This document shows, piece after piece, positions 6,524 through 14,178 of a stretch of DNA of 17,408 bases. The position numbers were made by a program, and so were the translations under genes. Positions within the stretch are counted from its first letter, which is position 1, and every line of letters starts with the position of its first letter. Source of the stretch: Campylobacteraceae bacterium. Lineage in GTDB: Bacteria; Campylobacterota; Campylobacteria; Campylobacterales; Sulfurovaceae. The stretch is from contig JAMOSL010000034.1 of the NCBI GenBank assembly GCA_027063105.1, positions 1 to 17,408 on the forward strand, read 5' to 3'. The notes beneath the pieces were generated by a model. That model worked only from the letters and a program-made list of their open reading frames with translations. It was not told where the DNA came from and did not search any database.

Positions 6524-7861
6524 TTGAAACTATTTGGAACAGATGGTGTGCGAGGTAAAGCTGGTGAGAAAGTATCGGCCCTTAATACAATGAAACTTGC
6601 TATGGCAACAGGAATTTATTTTAGACAATTTTCTAAAAGTAATAAAATATTAGTTGGAAAAGATACAAGACGAAGTGGGTATATGATTGAGAATGCACTA
6701 GTATCTGGATTAACTGCTGTTGGGTTTGATGTTATTCAGATTGGTCCTATGCCAACACCTGCTATTGCATTTTTAACAGAAAGTATGCGTTGTGATGCTG
6801 GAATTATGATTTCTGCTAGTCATAATCCATATTATGATAATGGAATAAAATTTTTTGATAATCTAGGCAATAAATTAGATAGAGAACAAGAGAGAGAGAT
6901 AGAGAATATCTATGAAGATAATGAATTAATAGAATTATCTCAAAAACTTGAAAAAGAGATAGGTAAGTCAAAGAGAATAGATGATGTAATTGGTAGATAT
7001 ATAGTACATATAAAAAATTCTTTTTCAAAATCTTTATCTCTTAGTGGTATGCGTGTAGTTGTTGACTGTGCAAATGGTGCAGGATATAAAGTTGCACCAA
7101 CTGTTTTAGAAGAGTTAGGTGCTGATGTAATTGTAATTGAGAATAAACCAGATGGATTTAATATAAATGAACAGTGTGGAGCAATGTTTCCAGAGACTGT
7201 AGCTAAGTATGTTAAAGAATATAGAGCTGATGTTGGTATTGCGTTAGATGGAGATGCTGATAGATTAGTTTTAGTTGATGAAAATGGTAAAGTCATTGAT
7301 GGAGATAAACTTATGGCTGTTTTAGCAGTTTATCTTAAAGAAGAAGGAAGACTTACAGGTAATGGAATGGTTGCTACAGTTATGAGTAATAAAGGATTAG
7401 GTGAATACTTAGAAAGTAAAGGACTTAATTTATATAGAAGTAGTGTTGGAGATAAAAATGTAGTTGATATGATGCAGGATAATGGTATTAATTTTGGTGG
7501 AGAGCAAAGTGGACATATTATATTTAGTGATTATGCTAAAACAGGGGATGGAATCTCAAGTGCATTACAAGTATTAGCACTTCTTGTTCAACGGAATCAA
7601 ACAGTTAGTGAAGCATTTAATCCTTATGAATCATATCCCCAAAAACTAGTTAATATAGCTATTAATGAAAAAAGAGATTTTAAGAGTGTAGTTGGATATG
7701 ATGAGCTTGTTAAGAAAGTAGAAGACAATAATATGAGACATCTTTTTAGATATTCTGGAACAGAGAATAAGATGCGTATTTTATTAGAAGGAAAAGATGA
7801 GAATGTTTTAAATATTATAATGCAAGAGTGTAAAGAATTTTTTCAGAAAGCATTAGTATAG
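6524..7861 (+). CDS. glmM: Phosphoglucosamine mutase
   Basis: GlmM interconverts glucosamine-6-phosphate and glucosamine-1-phosphate, on the route to UDP-N-acetylglucosamine for peptidoglycan and lipopolysaccharide. The 445-aa length is normal for the family. The N-terminus MKLFGTDGVRG is diagnostic. The active-site loop ISASHNP lies at 96-102 with Ser99 as the phosphorylated serine, the metal loop DGDADR at 242-247, the sugar-binding loop GEQSGH at 326-331 and the phosphate loop RYSGTENKMR at 409-418. The start is a TTG codon with AGAGGA upstream. The stop codon overlaps the GTG of lspA by one base (TAGTG), so the two are translationally coupled. The glmM-lspA pairing is familiar from Campylobacter and Helicobacter. 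Confidence 0.97.
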   Translation: MKLFGTDGVRGKAGEKVSALNTMKLAMATGIYFRQFSKSNKILVGKDTRRSGYMIENALVSGLTAVGFDVIQIGPMPTPAIAFLTESMRCDAGIMISASHNPYYDNGIKFFDNLGNKLDREQEREIENIYEDNELIELSQKLEKEIGKSKRIDDVIGRYIVHIKNSFSKSLSLSGMRVVVDCANGAGYKVAPTVLEELGADVIVIENKPDGFNINEQCGAMFPETVAKYVKEYRADVGIALDGDADRLVLVDENGKVIDGDKLMAVLAVYLKEEGRLTGNGMVATVMSNKGLGEYLESKGLNLYRSSVGDKNVVDMMQDNGINFGGEQSGHIIFSDYAKTGDGISSALQVLALLVQRNQTVSEAFNPYESYPQKLVNIAINEKRDFKSVVGYDELVKKVEDNNMRHLFRYSGTENKMRILLEGKDENVLNIIMQECKEFFQKALV

Positions 7862-8301
7862 TGAAAAATTATGTAATATTTTTTTTAGTTGCTTTTGGAA
7901 CTATAATTATAGACCAAAATATAAAAAGTTTATTCGTACATGGATATTTTTGGGACAGTAATTGTCTATCTTTGGAATTTCATTTAAATAGAGGAGTTGC
8001 TTTCTCTATGTTTGAATTTCTAGGCGAATATCTTAAATGGATACAAATCGTTTTGATTTCTGGGATATTTGCTTTTGTAATATATGATGGCTATTTAAAA
8101 CAATTTAGTTTTGCTATTGGATTGCTTTTGGGTTCAGCAGTAAGTAATCTATATGATAGGTTTCTTCATGGTGGAGTTATAGATTATATTGCATGGCATT
8201 GTGGTTTTAATTTTGCAGTGTTTAATTATGCAGATGTTATGATTAACATATCAGTTATATATATATTATTAATCTCATATTTTAATTCTAAAGATAGCTA
8301 A
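7861..8301 (+). CDS. lspA: Lipoprotein signal peptidase (signal peptidase II)
   Basis: LspA removes the signal peptide of prolipoproteins in the inner membrane after diacylglyceryl transfer. The 146-aa protein has four hydrophobic segments. Family motifs are visible: DQNIK near 18-22, NRGVAFSM at 43-50, SNLYDR at 95-100 with catalytic Asp99, and FNYADV at 121-126 with catalytic Asp125. The second motif carries Ser where many homologues have Gly (GAxGN). It starts with GTG inside the glmM stop codon, with no separate promoter, so its expression should follow glmM. Confidence 0.94.
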   Translation: MKNYVIFFLVAFGTIIIDQNIKSLFVHGYFWDSNCLSLEFHLNRGVAFSMFEFLGEYLKWIQIVLISGIFAFVIYDGYLKQFSFAIGLLLGSAVSNLYDRFLHGGVIDYIAWHCGFNFAVFNYADVMINISVIYILLISYFNSKDS

Positions 8302-8341
8302 AGAGTAGTATACTTTTCTAAAAAATAAGGTTCTGTATATT

Positions 8342-8983
8342 ATGTTAATAGCCCCAAGTATTTTATCTGCCGATTTTGGAAATTTAGCGAAAGATGTAAA
8401 AGCTATATGTGATGGAGATTGTGATTTCGTACATGTTGATGTTATGGATGGACATTTTGTTCCTAACTTAACTATAGGTCCAGTTGTTGTAGAAGCAGTA
8501 GCATCTGCATCATCTAAGCCTTTAGATATTCATCTTATGGTAGAAAATAATAGTTTTTTTGTTGATCTTTTTGCACCTTTAAAACCAGAATTTATATCTT
8601 TCCATATAGAAGAAGAGAAACATCCTCACAGATTAATTCAAAAAATTCGTTCTTTAGGAATTAGACCTGCTATAACTTTAAATCCTCATACTTCACCTGA
8701 ATCAGTTGAATTTTTACTAGCTGATGTTGATATGGTTTTGCTAATGAGCGTTAATCCTGGTTTTGGAGGACAAAAATTTATTCCATCTGTTTTAGAAAGA
8801 GCAACAAGATTAAAAAAATTAATCAATAGAATAAATCCAGATTGTTTAATAGAAGTTGATGGTGGAGTAAGTGATAAGAATATACAAAGTTTAAAAGATG
8901 TAGGTGTTGATGTTGTTGTTGCAGGATCTTTTGTATATAAACATCCTGATGGGATAAGAGAAGCTATATCTCTATTAAAGTAA
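8342..8983 (+). CDS. rpe: Ribulose-phosphate 3-epimerase
   Basis: Rpe interconverts ribulose-5-phosphate and xylulose-5-phosphate in the pentose phosphate or Calvin pathways. The 213-aa TIM barrel is full length. Visible motifs are APSILSADF at 4-12, HVDVMDGHFVPN at 31-42 (metal ligand His31, catalytic Asp33), DIHLMVE at 62-68 (His64), MSVNPGFGGQKFIP at 135-148 (phosphate loop) and EVDGGV at 171-176 (second catalytic Asp173). The gap of 40 bases after lspA contains AAGG ahead of the ATG. trpF follows after 4 bases, so the two are co-transcribed. Confidence 0.96.
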   Translation: MLIAPSILSADFGNLAKDVKAICDGDCDFVHVDVMDGHFVPNLTIGPVVVEAVASASSKPLDIHLMVENNSFFVDLFAPLKPEFISFHIEEEKHPHRLIQKIRSLGIRPAITLNPHTSPESVEFLLADVDMVLLMSVNPGFGGQKFIPSVLERATRLKKLINRINPDCLIEVDGGVSDKNIQSLKDVGVDVVVAGSFVYKHPDGIREAISLLK

Positions 8984-8987
8984 AATA

Positions 8988-9578
8988 ATGCGTGTAAAAA
9001 TATGTGGTATTACAAACTTAGAAGATGCTTTATATGCAATTAGTCAAAATGCTGATGCTTTAGGGTTTGTTTTCTATCCAAAATCTCCACGATATATATC
9101 TCCTGAAAATGCAAAAAAGATAGTTGAAAAACTACCACCTTTTGTAGATATAGTTGGATTATTTGTAAATGAAACACCAGAAAATATTAATAAAATTTGT
9201 CAAGATACTAAAATAACTCTTGCACAAATTCATTTTGATATGTCTTTGGCTGATTTAGATAAAATTATAATTAAAACATTAAAAGTTATAAGAGCAAATT
9301 CTAAAGATGATATATTAAATTACGAAAATGATTATAGATTAGTTGATGCTTTTTGTGAAACTTATGGTGGAAGTGGAAAGAGATTAAATTTAGAATGGTT
9401 TGATACTATTGATTGTTCTAAAATTATATTAGCTGGTGGACTTACTTCAGATAATTTATCAGAGATTAGAAATTATAACTTTTATGGTGTTGATGTCAGT
9501 TCTGCCACAGAGAAAATAAAAGGGATAAAAGACCCTATTAAAGTTAAAAAGTTTATAGAAAATGCAAAAAGTTTATGA
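8988..9578 (+). CDS. trpF: Phosphoribosylanthranilate isomerase
   Basis: TrpF performs the Amadori rearrangement of phosphoribosylanthranilate in tryptophan synthesis. The 196-aa barrel has KICGIT at 4-9 with the catalytic base Cys6, GFVFYPKSPRYI at 26-37, and VDAFCETYGGSGK at 119-131 where Asp120 is the expected general acid. LAGGL at 148-152 and GVDVSSATE at 167-175 form the phosphate site. The usual VQLHG segment reads AQIHFD at 79-84, a mild variation. The rest of the tryptophan operon is not in the window. The gene sits between rpe and the exonuclease gene, overlapping the latter by 17 bases. Confidence 0.94.
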   Translation: MRVKICGITNLEDALYAISQNADALGFVFYPKSPRYISPENAKKIVEKLPPFVDIVGLFVNETPENINKICQDTKITLAQIHFDMSLADLDKIIIKTLKVIRANSKDDILNYENDYRLVDAFCETYGGSGKRLNLEWFDTIDCSKIILAGGLTSDNLSEIRNYNFYGVDVSSATEKIKGIKDPIKVKKFIENAKSL

Positions 9579-10350
9579 TGAACTAACTAATCAATTTCGT
9601 AAAAATGGTGGAATCATTTCCAAACAACAATATACTAATATTGTAGAGAGACATACAACTCTCTTTGAGGATAGTTATACTATATTTTTTCTACTACAAG
9701 CTTCTGGTTATCCAATTATTGAATATGAAAATGGATATAAATTAGAAACATATTTTACTCCATATCAAGAGCAAAAGTTTTGTATTATTGATATAGAAAC
9801 GAATGGGAGTAAACCTAACAACTCACAAGTTATAGAGATAGGAGCTGTTATGGTTCAAAATGGAGAGATTATAAATAGTTTTGAAACTTTTGTTCAATGT
9901 GCATTTATACCAGAATTTATTACTAAGATTACAGGTATAGAACAAAGTGATTTAATTAATGCTCCGTCAAGAAAAAAGGCATTAATGATGTTAAGAGAAT
10001 TTATGAAAGACTCAATATTTGTAGCACATAATGTCTCCTTTGATTATTCATTTTTATCTGCTTCATTTAATCGTTTTGGATTAGGAGATATTGGTAATCC
10101 ACGCTTTTGTACTATAAATTTAGCAAAGAGAACCTTTAAAAGTGAGAAGTATGGTTTGGCATATCTAAATGAAAGTTTAGGAATAGATACAGCTACACAT
10201 CATAGGGCATATAGTGATGCTTTAAGTGCATTTTTTGTCATGAAAAAGAGTCTCAAAACACTTCCAAAGTATATTATAACAAGTGATGACTTAATACAAT
10301 TTTCAATATCTAGTAAAAAAGAGAGAGGCAAAAAAAATAATCTACTATGA
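9562..10350 (+). CDS. dnaQ: DnaQ-type 3'-5' exonuclease
   Basis: This 262-aa protein carries an RNase T/DnaQ exonuclease domain of the DEDDh class from about residue 72 to 232. Metal-binding residues are Asp77 and Glu79 in IIDIET, Asp161 in HNVSFDYSF, and His214 and Asp219 in HHRAYSDA. Such a protein is the proofreading subunit epsilon of DNA polymerase III in this group, although a separate repair or RNA-trimming exonuclease is possible. About 70 residues precede the domain, with a mixed helical look (FRKNGGIISKQQYTNIVERH) that may be a small winged-helix or interaction module. The first Met lies inside trpF and no later Met comes before the active site, so the 17-base overlap is real. rpe next to dnaQ is known from Campylobacter and Helicobacter. 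Confidence 0.85.
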   Translation: MQKVYDELTNQFRKNGGIISKQQYTNIVERHTTLFEDSYTIFFLLQASGYPIIEYENGYKLETYFTPYQEQKFCIIDIETNGSKPNNSQVIEIGAVMVQNGEIINSFETFVQCAFIPEFITKITGIEQSDLINAPSRKKALMMLREFMKDSIFVAHNVSFDYSFLSASFNRFGLGDIGNPRFCTINLAKRTFKSEKYGLAYLNESLGIDTATHHRAYSDALSAFFVMKKSLKTLPKYIITSDDLIQFSISSKKERGKKNNLL

Positions 10351-10366
10351 ATTTTATAATTTTTTT

Positions 10367-10374
10367 GCTATACT
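10367..10374 (+). promoter_or_regulatory. Candidate acpP promoter (-10 TATACT)
   Basis: TGC directly before TATACT (10369-10374) gives an extended -10 box after a T-rich tract, 34 bases ahead of the acpP ATG. It fits the T-rich plus extended -10 style of sigma70 promoters in this phylum. Confidence 0.55.
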
Positions 10375-10408
10375 TAGGCGTAATTTTTAATTAATAGAAG
10401 GAGAACTA

Positions 10409-10639
10409 ATGGCATTATTTGATAATGTAAAAGAGGTCGTAATTGAGCAACTAAATGTTGCAGCAGATGAAGTAAAAGAGGAATCTAAGTTTATTGAAGA
10501 CCTTGGTGCTGATAGTCTTGATGTTGTTGAGCTAGTTATGGCTCTTGAAGAGGAATTTGATATTGAAATTCCTGATGAAAAAGCAGAAAGTATTTTAACT
10601 GTAGGCGATGCAATTAAATTTATTGAAGAGCATAAATAG
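10409..10639 (+). CDS. acpP: Acyl carrier protein
   Basis: The 76-aa acidic protein is the fatty-acid acyl carrier. The DSLD motif at 35-38 contains Ser36, the site of 4'-phosphopantetheine attachment, and the helix-II sequence LDVVELVMALEEEF is typical. AGAAGGAG gives a strong ribosome binding site. It has its own likely promoter and terminator, so it can be transcribed alone at high level; fabF and accA follow on the same strand, the order known from Campylobacter and Helicobacter. Confidence 0.97.
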   Translation: MALFDNVKEVVIEQLNVAADEVKEESKFIEDLGADSLDVVELVMALEEEFDIEIPDEKAESILTVGDAIKFIEEHK

Positions 10640-10654
10640 TATTTCTATGAAATA

Positions 10655-10678
10655 ACCTCTCTTTTGAGAGGTGTTTTT
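10655..10678 (+). terminator. Intrinsic terminator after acpP
   Basis: ACCTCTC (10655-10661) and GAGAGGT (10666-10672) form a perfect 7-bp stem with a TTTT loop, followed by GTTTTT. It lies 15 bases after the acpP stop codon and would separate acpP transcripts from fabF, at least partly. Confidence 0.8.
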
Positions 10679-10688
10679 ATAATATAAT
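10678..10688 (+). promoter_or_regulatory. Candidate fabF promoter (two TATAAT boxes)
   Basis: Two TATAAT hexamers overlap by one base (10678-10683 and 10683-10688), immediately after the acpP terminator and partly made from its T-tract. A transcript would start near 10690-10696, at the left arm of the inverted repeat in the fabF leader. Confidence 0.45.
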
Positions 10689-10690
10689 CG

Positions 10691-10730
10691 GGCAATCTTT
10701 AAGTATTTATAAGAGTTTTTAAAGATTTCC
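10691..10730 (+). repeat. Inverted repeat in the fabF leader
   Basis: AATCTTTAA (10694-10702) and TTAAAGATT (10719-10727) are perfect reverse complements around a 16-base loop. GG at 10691-10692 and CC at 10729-10730 extend the pairing to 11 of 12 positions. No U-tract follows. It lies between the candidate fabF promoter and the fabF ribosome binding site (AGGAG, 10745-10749), so it could be a 5' mRNA stem or a protein-binding site. Confidence 0.5.
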
Positions 10731-10757
10731 CATTAATCCAACGATAGGAGCAGTTTA

Positions 10758-11975
10758 GTGAAAAGAGTAGTAGTAACAGGTATAGGAATGATTAATAGTT
10801 TAGGTCTTGAAAAAGAGAGTGCATTTAAGGCTATCGTTGATGGACAATGTGGAATAAAGACCATTGAGAGTTTTGATGCAGAAAAATTTTCTGTAAGAAT
10901 AGCAGGTGAGATTACAGATTTTGATCCTACCTCAGTTATGGATAAAAAAGAGATTAAAAAAGCTGATAGATTTATTCAATTAGGCTTGAAAGCATCAGCA
11001 GATGCAATAGCAGATGCTAATCTTCCAGATGATATTGATAGAGAGAGATTCGGAGTTTCATCTGCTTCTGGTATAGGAGGTCTTCCAAATATAGCGAAGA
11101 ACTCTGTAATTTGTGAGAATAGAGGTCCTCGACGAATATCTCCTTTCTTTATCCCTTCATCATTAGTTAATATGTTAGGTGGATTTGTATCTATTTATCA
11201 AAACTTAAAAGGTCCAAATTTATCAAGTGTAACAGCTTGTGCTGCTGGAACTCATGCTATTGGTGAGGCATCTAAAACAATTATGATTGGTGGAGCTGAC
11301 CAAATGCTAGTTATTGGTGCTGAATCTGCTATTTGTGGAGCTGGTATTGGTGGTTTTGCTGCTATGAAAGCTTTAAGTACAAATAATGATGAACCTACAA
11401 AAGCATCAAGACCATTTGACGCTAATCGTAATGGATTTGTGATGGGTGAAGGTGCTGGAGCATTAGTGTTAGAAGAGTATGAAAGTGCTGTAGCTAGAGG
11501 TGCAAGAATTTATGCAGAGGTTATTGGATTAGGTGAGAGTGGAGATGCTAATCATATAACTTCTCCTGTAATGGATGGTCCATATAGAGCTATGAAATCA
11601 GCACTTAAAATGGCAGGTAGTCCAACAGTAGATTATATAAATGCTCATGGAACAAGTACGCCTGCAAATGATAAAAATGAAACAATGGCAATGAAAGAGT
11701 TATTTGGTGGAAAAGAAAGTTGTCCTCCTGTTAGCTCAATTAAAGGTCAAATTGGACACTGTTTAGGTGCTGCTGGTGCAATTGAAGCAGTTGTAACTTT
11801 GATGGCAATGCGAGATGGTATTTTACCTCCAACAATTAATTATGAGACTAAAGATGAAAATTGTGATTTAGATTATGTTCCTAATGAAGCGAGAAAAGCT
11901 GATATTAATGTAGCTATGAGTAATTCATTTGGTTTTGGTGGCACCAATGGTGTTGTAATATTTAAAAAGATATAA
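10758..11975 (+). CDS. fabF: Beta-ketoacyl-ACP synthase II
   Basis: FabF condenses malonyl-ACP with a growing acyl-ACP in fatty-acid elongation. The 405-aa thiolase-fold protein has the full Cys-His-His set: Cys161 in VTACAAGTHA, His297 in INAHGTSTPANDKNE, and His334 in GQIGHCLGAAGA. The C-terminal SNSFGFGGTNG glycine motif is present. The start is GTG with AGGAG 8 bases upstream. It ends 9 bases before accA. FabF rather than FabB is indicated by the length and by the acpP neighbour, though unsaturated-fatty-acid roles cannot be judged from the sequence. Confidence 0.96.
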   Translation: MKRVVVTGIGMINSLGLEKESAFKAIVDGQCGIKTIESFDAEKFSVRIAGEITDFDPTSVMDKKEIKKADRFIQLGLKASADAIADANLPDDIDRERFGVSSASGIGGLPNIAKNSVICENRGPRRISPFFIPSSLVNMLGGFVSIYQNLKGPNLSSVTACAAGTHAIGEASKTIMIGGADQMLVIGAESAICGAGIGGFAAMKALSTNNDEPTKASRPFDANRNGFVMGEGAGALVLEEYESAVARGARIYAEVIGLGESGDANHITSPVMDGPYRAMKSALKMAGSPTVDYINAHGTSTPANDKNETMAMKELFGGKESCPPVSSIKGQIGHCLGAAGAIEAVVTLMAMRDGILPPTINYETKDENCDLDYVPNEARKADINVAMSNSFGFGGTNGVVIFKKI

Positions 11976-11984
11976 GGAAATTTA

Positions 11985-12923
11985 ATGGCAACCTATCTTG
12001 ACTTTGAGAGTCGTATAGAGACTATTCAACAAGACCTCGAATCGGCAATAGCAAGTAGAGATGAGTTTGCTGTAAAATCGTTTAAAGCAGATTTGGATAA
12101 AGAAGTTCAAAAAACATTTGGGTCACTTAATGATTATCAGAAATTAAGATTAGCAAGACACCCAGATCGTCCATATTCATTAGATTATGTTCGTTTAATG
12201 ATGGATAATGCTTATGAGATACATGGAGATAGAGCTTTTCGTGATGATCCAGCTATGCTATGTTATATCGGTTGGATTGATGGGGAGAAAACTATGCTTA
12301 TTGGTGAACAGAAGGGAAGAGGCACAAAAAATAAAATCAAAAGAAATTTTGGTATGCCAAATCCTGAAGGATATAGAAAAGCTTTACGAGCTGTAAAACT
12401 AGCTGAAAAATTTGATATACCAGTTCTTATGTTGATAGATACTCCAGGTGCTTATCCTGGTTTAGGTGCAGAAGAGAGAGGTCAAAGTGAAGCTATTGCT
12501 AGAAACCTTTTTGAATTTACAAGTACGAAAATACCAATGATATCTATTGTAATTGGAGAAGGTGGTAGTGGAGGAGCTTTAGCTATCGGTGTTGCTGATA
12601 GATTGGCTATGATGCGTTATTCAGTTTTTTCTGTTATCTCTCCAGAGGGGTGTTCGGCAATTCTATGGAATGACCCAACAAAAGTAGAACAAGCAACCAA
12701 AGCACTAAAGATAACACCTACAGATTTATTAAAACATAAGCTAATAGATAATATATTAGATGAGCCACTAATTGGAGCACATAGGGATAGAAAATCATCA
12801 GCTAAAATTATAAAAGAGTATTATCTAAAAACTTTAAAAACTTTAAGAAAATTATCAACAGATGAACTTTTGGAGAAAAGATATACTAGACTAGTATCAG
12901 TAGGGGCATTTAGCGAAGAGTAG
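11985..12923 (+). CDS. accA: Acetyl-CoA carboxylase carboxyltransferase subunit alpha
   Basis: AccA pairs with AccD to transfer CO2 from carboxybiotin to acetyl-CoA, giving malonyl-CoA, the FabF and FabD substrate. The 312-aa crotonase-fold protein shows YTRLVSVG at the end and the core motifs LMLIDTPGAYPG at 148-159, EERGQSEAIARNL at 163-175, GEGGSGGALAIG at 191-202 (oxyanion loop) and ISPEGCSAILW at 218-228. N-terminal residues 1-45 are helical, typical of the subunit. AAGGAA precedes the ATG. It is the second gene of a fabF-accA unit. Confidence 0.96.
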   Translation: MATYLDFESRIETIQQDLESAIASRDEFAVKSFKADLDKEVQKTFGSLNDYQKLRLARHPDRPYSLDYVRLMMDNAYEIHGDRAFRDDPAMLCYIGWIDGEKTMLIGEQKGRGTKNKIKRNFGMPNPEGYRKALRAVKLAEKFDIPVLMLIDTPGAYPGLGAEERGQSEAIARNLFEFTSTKIPMISIVIGEGGSGGALAIGVADRLAMMRYSVFSVISPEGCSAILWNDPTKVEQATKALKITPTDLLKHKLIDNILDEPLIGAHRDRKSSAKIIKEYYLKTLKTLRKLSTDELLEKRYTRLVSVGAFSEE

Positions 12924-12944
12924 TTTGAAAGAGGTAATATATTT

Positions 12945-13550
12945 ATGATACATGAAATAGCAAATACAATAATAGAGAGTATAGGAAGCATAGGATATAT
13001 TGGTATATTTTTCCTTATGTTCTTAGAGAGTAGTTTTTTTCCTTTCCCAAGTGAAATAGTTATGATACCTGCTGGATATTTAGCTTATCAAGGGGATATG
13101 AATATATATCTCGCCATATTGATGGGTATTTTAGGTTCTGTTACAGGAGCAGTATTCAATTACTATTTAGCTCTCTATTTCGGAAGAAGTTTTCTTCTTA
13201 AATATGGTAAGTATTTTTTATTAAAAGAGAAAAATTTAGATGATTTAGAAACTTTTTTTAATAAACATGGAGAAGTTTCAACATTTAATGGAAGATTAAT
13301 TCCGGGCATTAGACAATATATATCTTTACCTGCTGGATTATCAAAAATGAATATATATAAATTTTCTTTTTTTACAGCTTTGGGTGCTGGAATTTGGGTT
13401 ATTGTATTAACAGCTCTTGGATATTTTTTAGGTGCTAATCAAGATATGGTAAAAGAATATTTGCATATTGCGACAATAATATCTTTAATATCTGTGGGTT
13501 TAATTACACTATTTTATATTATAAGAATAAAAATGAAGAAATCTATATGA
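12945..13550 (+). CDS. DedA-family membrane protein
   Basis: This 201-aa integral membrane protein belongs to the DedA (VTT/SNARE-associated Golgi) family, of which several members move undecaprenyl phosphate or other lipids across the inner membrane. Family features are the re-entrant loop motif FLESSFFPFPSE at 26-37 and GRLIPGIRQYISLPAG at 116-131 with the conserved Arg residues 117 and 123. Hydrophobic segments lie near 15-45, 50-80, 140-163 and 172-195. Its stop codon overlaps the start of the PAP2 phosphatase gene (ATGA), and it follows accA after 21 bases, so it belongs to a lipid-related transcription unit. The exact lipid is unknown. Confidence 0.88.
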   Translation: MIHEIANTIIESIGSIGYIGIFFLMFLESSFFPFPSEIVMIPAGYLAYQGDMNIYLAILMGILGSVTGAVFNYYLALYFGRSFLLKYGKYFLLKEKNLDDLETFFNKHGEVSTFNGRLIPGIRQYISLPAGLSKMNIYKFSFFTALGAGIWVIVLTALGYFLGANQDMVKEYLHIATIISLISVGLITLFYIIRIKMKKSI

Positions 13551-14170
13551 TATTAAAATTTTCTATAGCTTCATTATTACTCTTTATTCTAATAACTTTA
13601 GATGTTATATTTCATGGATTATTAACTGATATAGATGGATTAATATTCCCAAATATATTATTATTTCATACAGAGTTATTAAATACAATATTTCTTTATA
13701 TCACAACTTTAGGAAATATTCTATATATAATTGGATTTAGTATTATAATAGTTATTTTATTATGGTTGAAAAAAGATTATATGTCTATTAAATTTTTTAT
13801 ATCATCAATGATAGGTATATCAGTTTTAATTGGTGGACTCAAAGAAATTATAGGTAGATTAAGACCTCAAGATTATGTAGCTGATATGTTTCAACAAGGA
13901 AATTCTTTTCCATCAGCTCATGCATCATTGTCCATGGCACTAGCTTTAGCATTATTTTTTATCATATATCCTAAATTAATTTCAAAAATATCTAGAAATA
14001 TAATAATACTCTTATTGCTCATTTTTACAATATCAATTAGTATGTCAAGAATATATTTTGGAGTACACTATTTCAGCGATGTAGTAGGTGGTTTAATGTT
14101 AAGTATCTTTTGGATTCTTTTAATGGTCTGGACATTTAAACTACCTTATTTTATATCTTCCAAAAATTGA
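13547..14170 (+). CDS. PAP2-family membrane phosphatase
   Basis: The 207-aa protein is a PAP2 superfamily lipid phosphatase with about six membrane segments. The three signature motifs are present: KEIIGRLRP at 99-107 (Lys99, Arg106), PSAH at 122-125 (PSGH in most members; His125 acid/base) and SRIYFGVHYFSD at 167-178 (Arg168, nucleophile His174, Asp178). Members dephosphorylate undecaprenyl diphosphate, phosphatidic acid, phosphatidylglycerol phosphate or lipid A; the motifs face the periplasm. A 4-base overlap with the DedA gene implies translational coupling. It converges with the LysR gene, leaving 8 bases between the stop codons and no room for a terminator. Confidence 0.9.
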   Translation: MILKFSIASLLLFILITLDVIFHGLLTDIDGLIFPNILLFHTELLNTIFLYITTLGNILYIIGFSIIIVILLWLKKDYMSIKFFISSMIGISVLIGGLKEIIGRLRPQDYVADMFQQGNSFPSAHASLSMALALALFFIIYPKLISKISRNIIILLLLIFTISISMSRIYFGVHYFSDVVGGLMLSIFWILLMVWTFKLPYFISSKN

Positions 14171-14178
14171 CTTAATAA

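Noticed and set aside
6940..7296. Open frames antisense to glmM
   Set aside because: glmM motifs are intact on the plus strand over the same bases; the antisense frames show no domain and no ribosome binding site.
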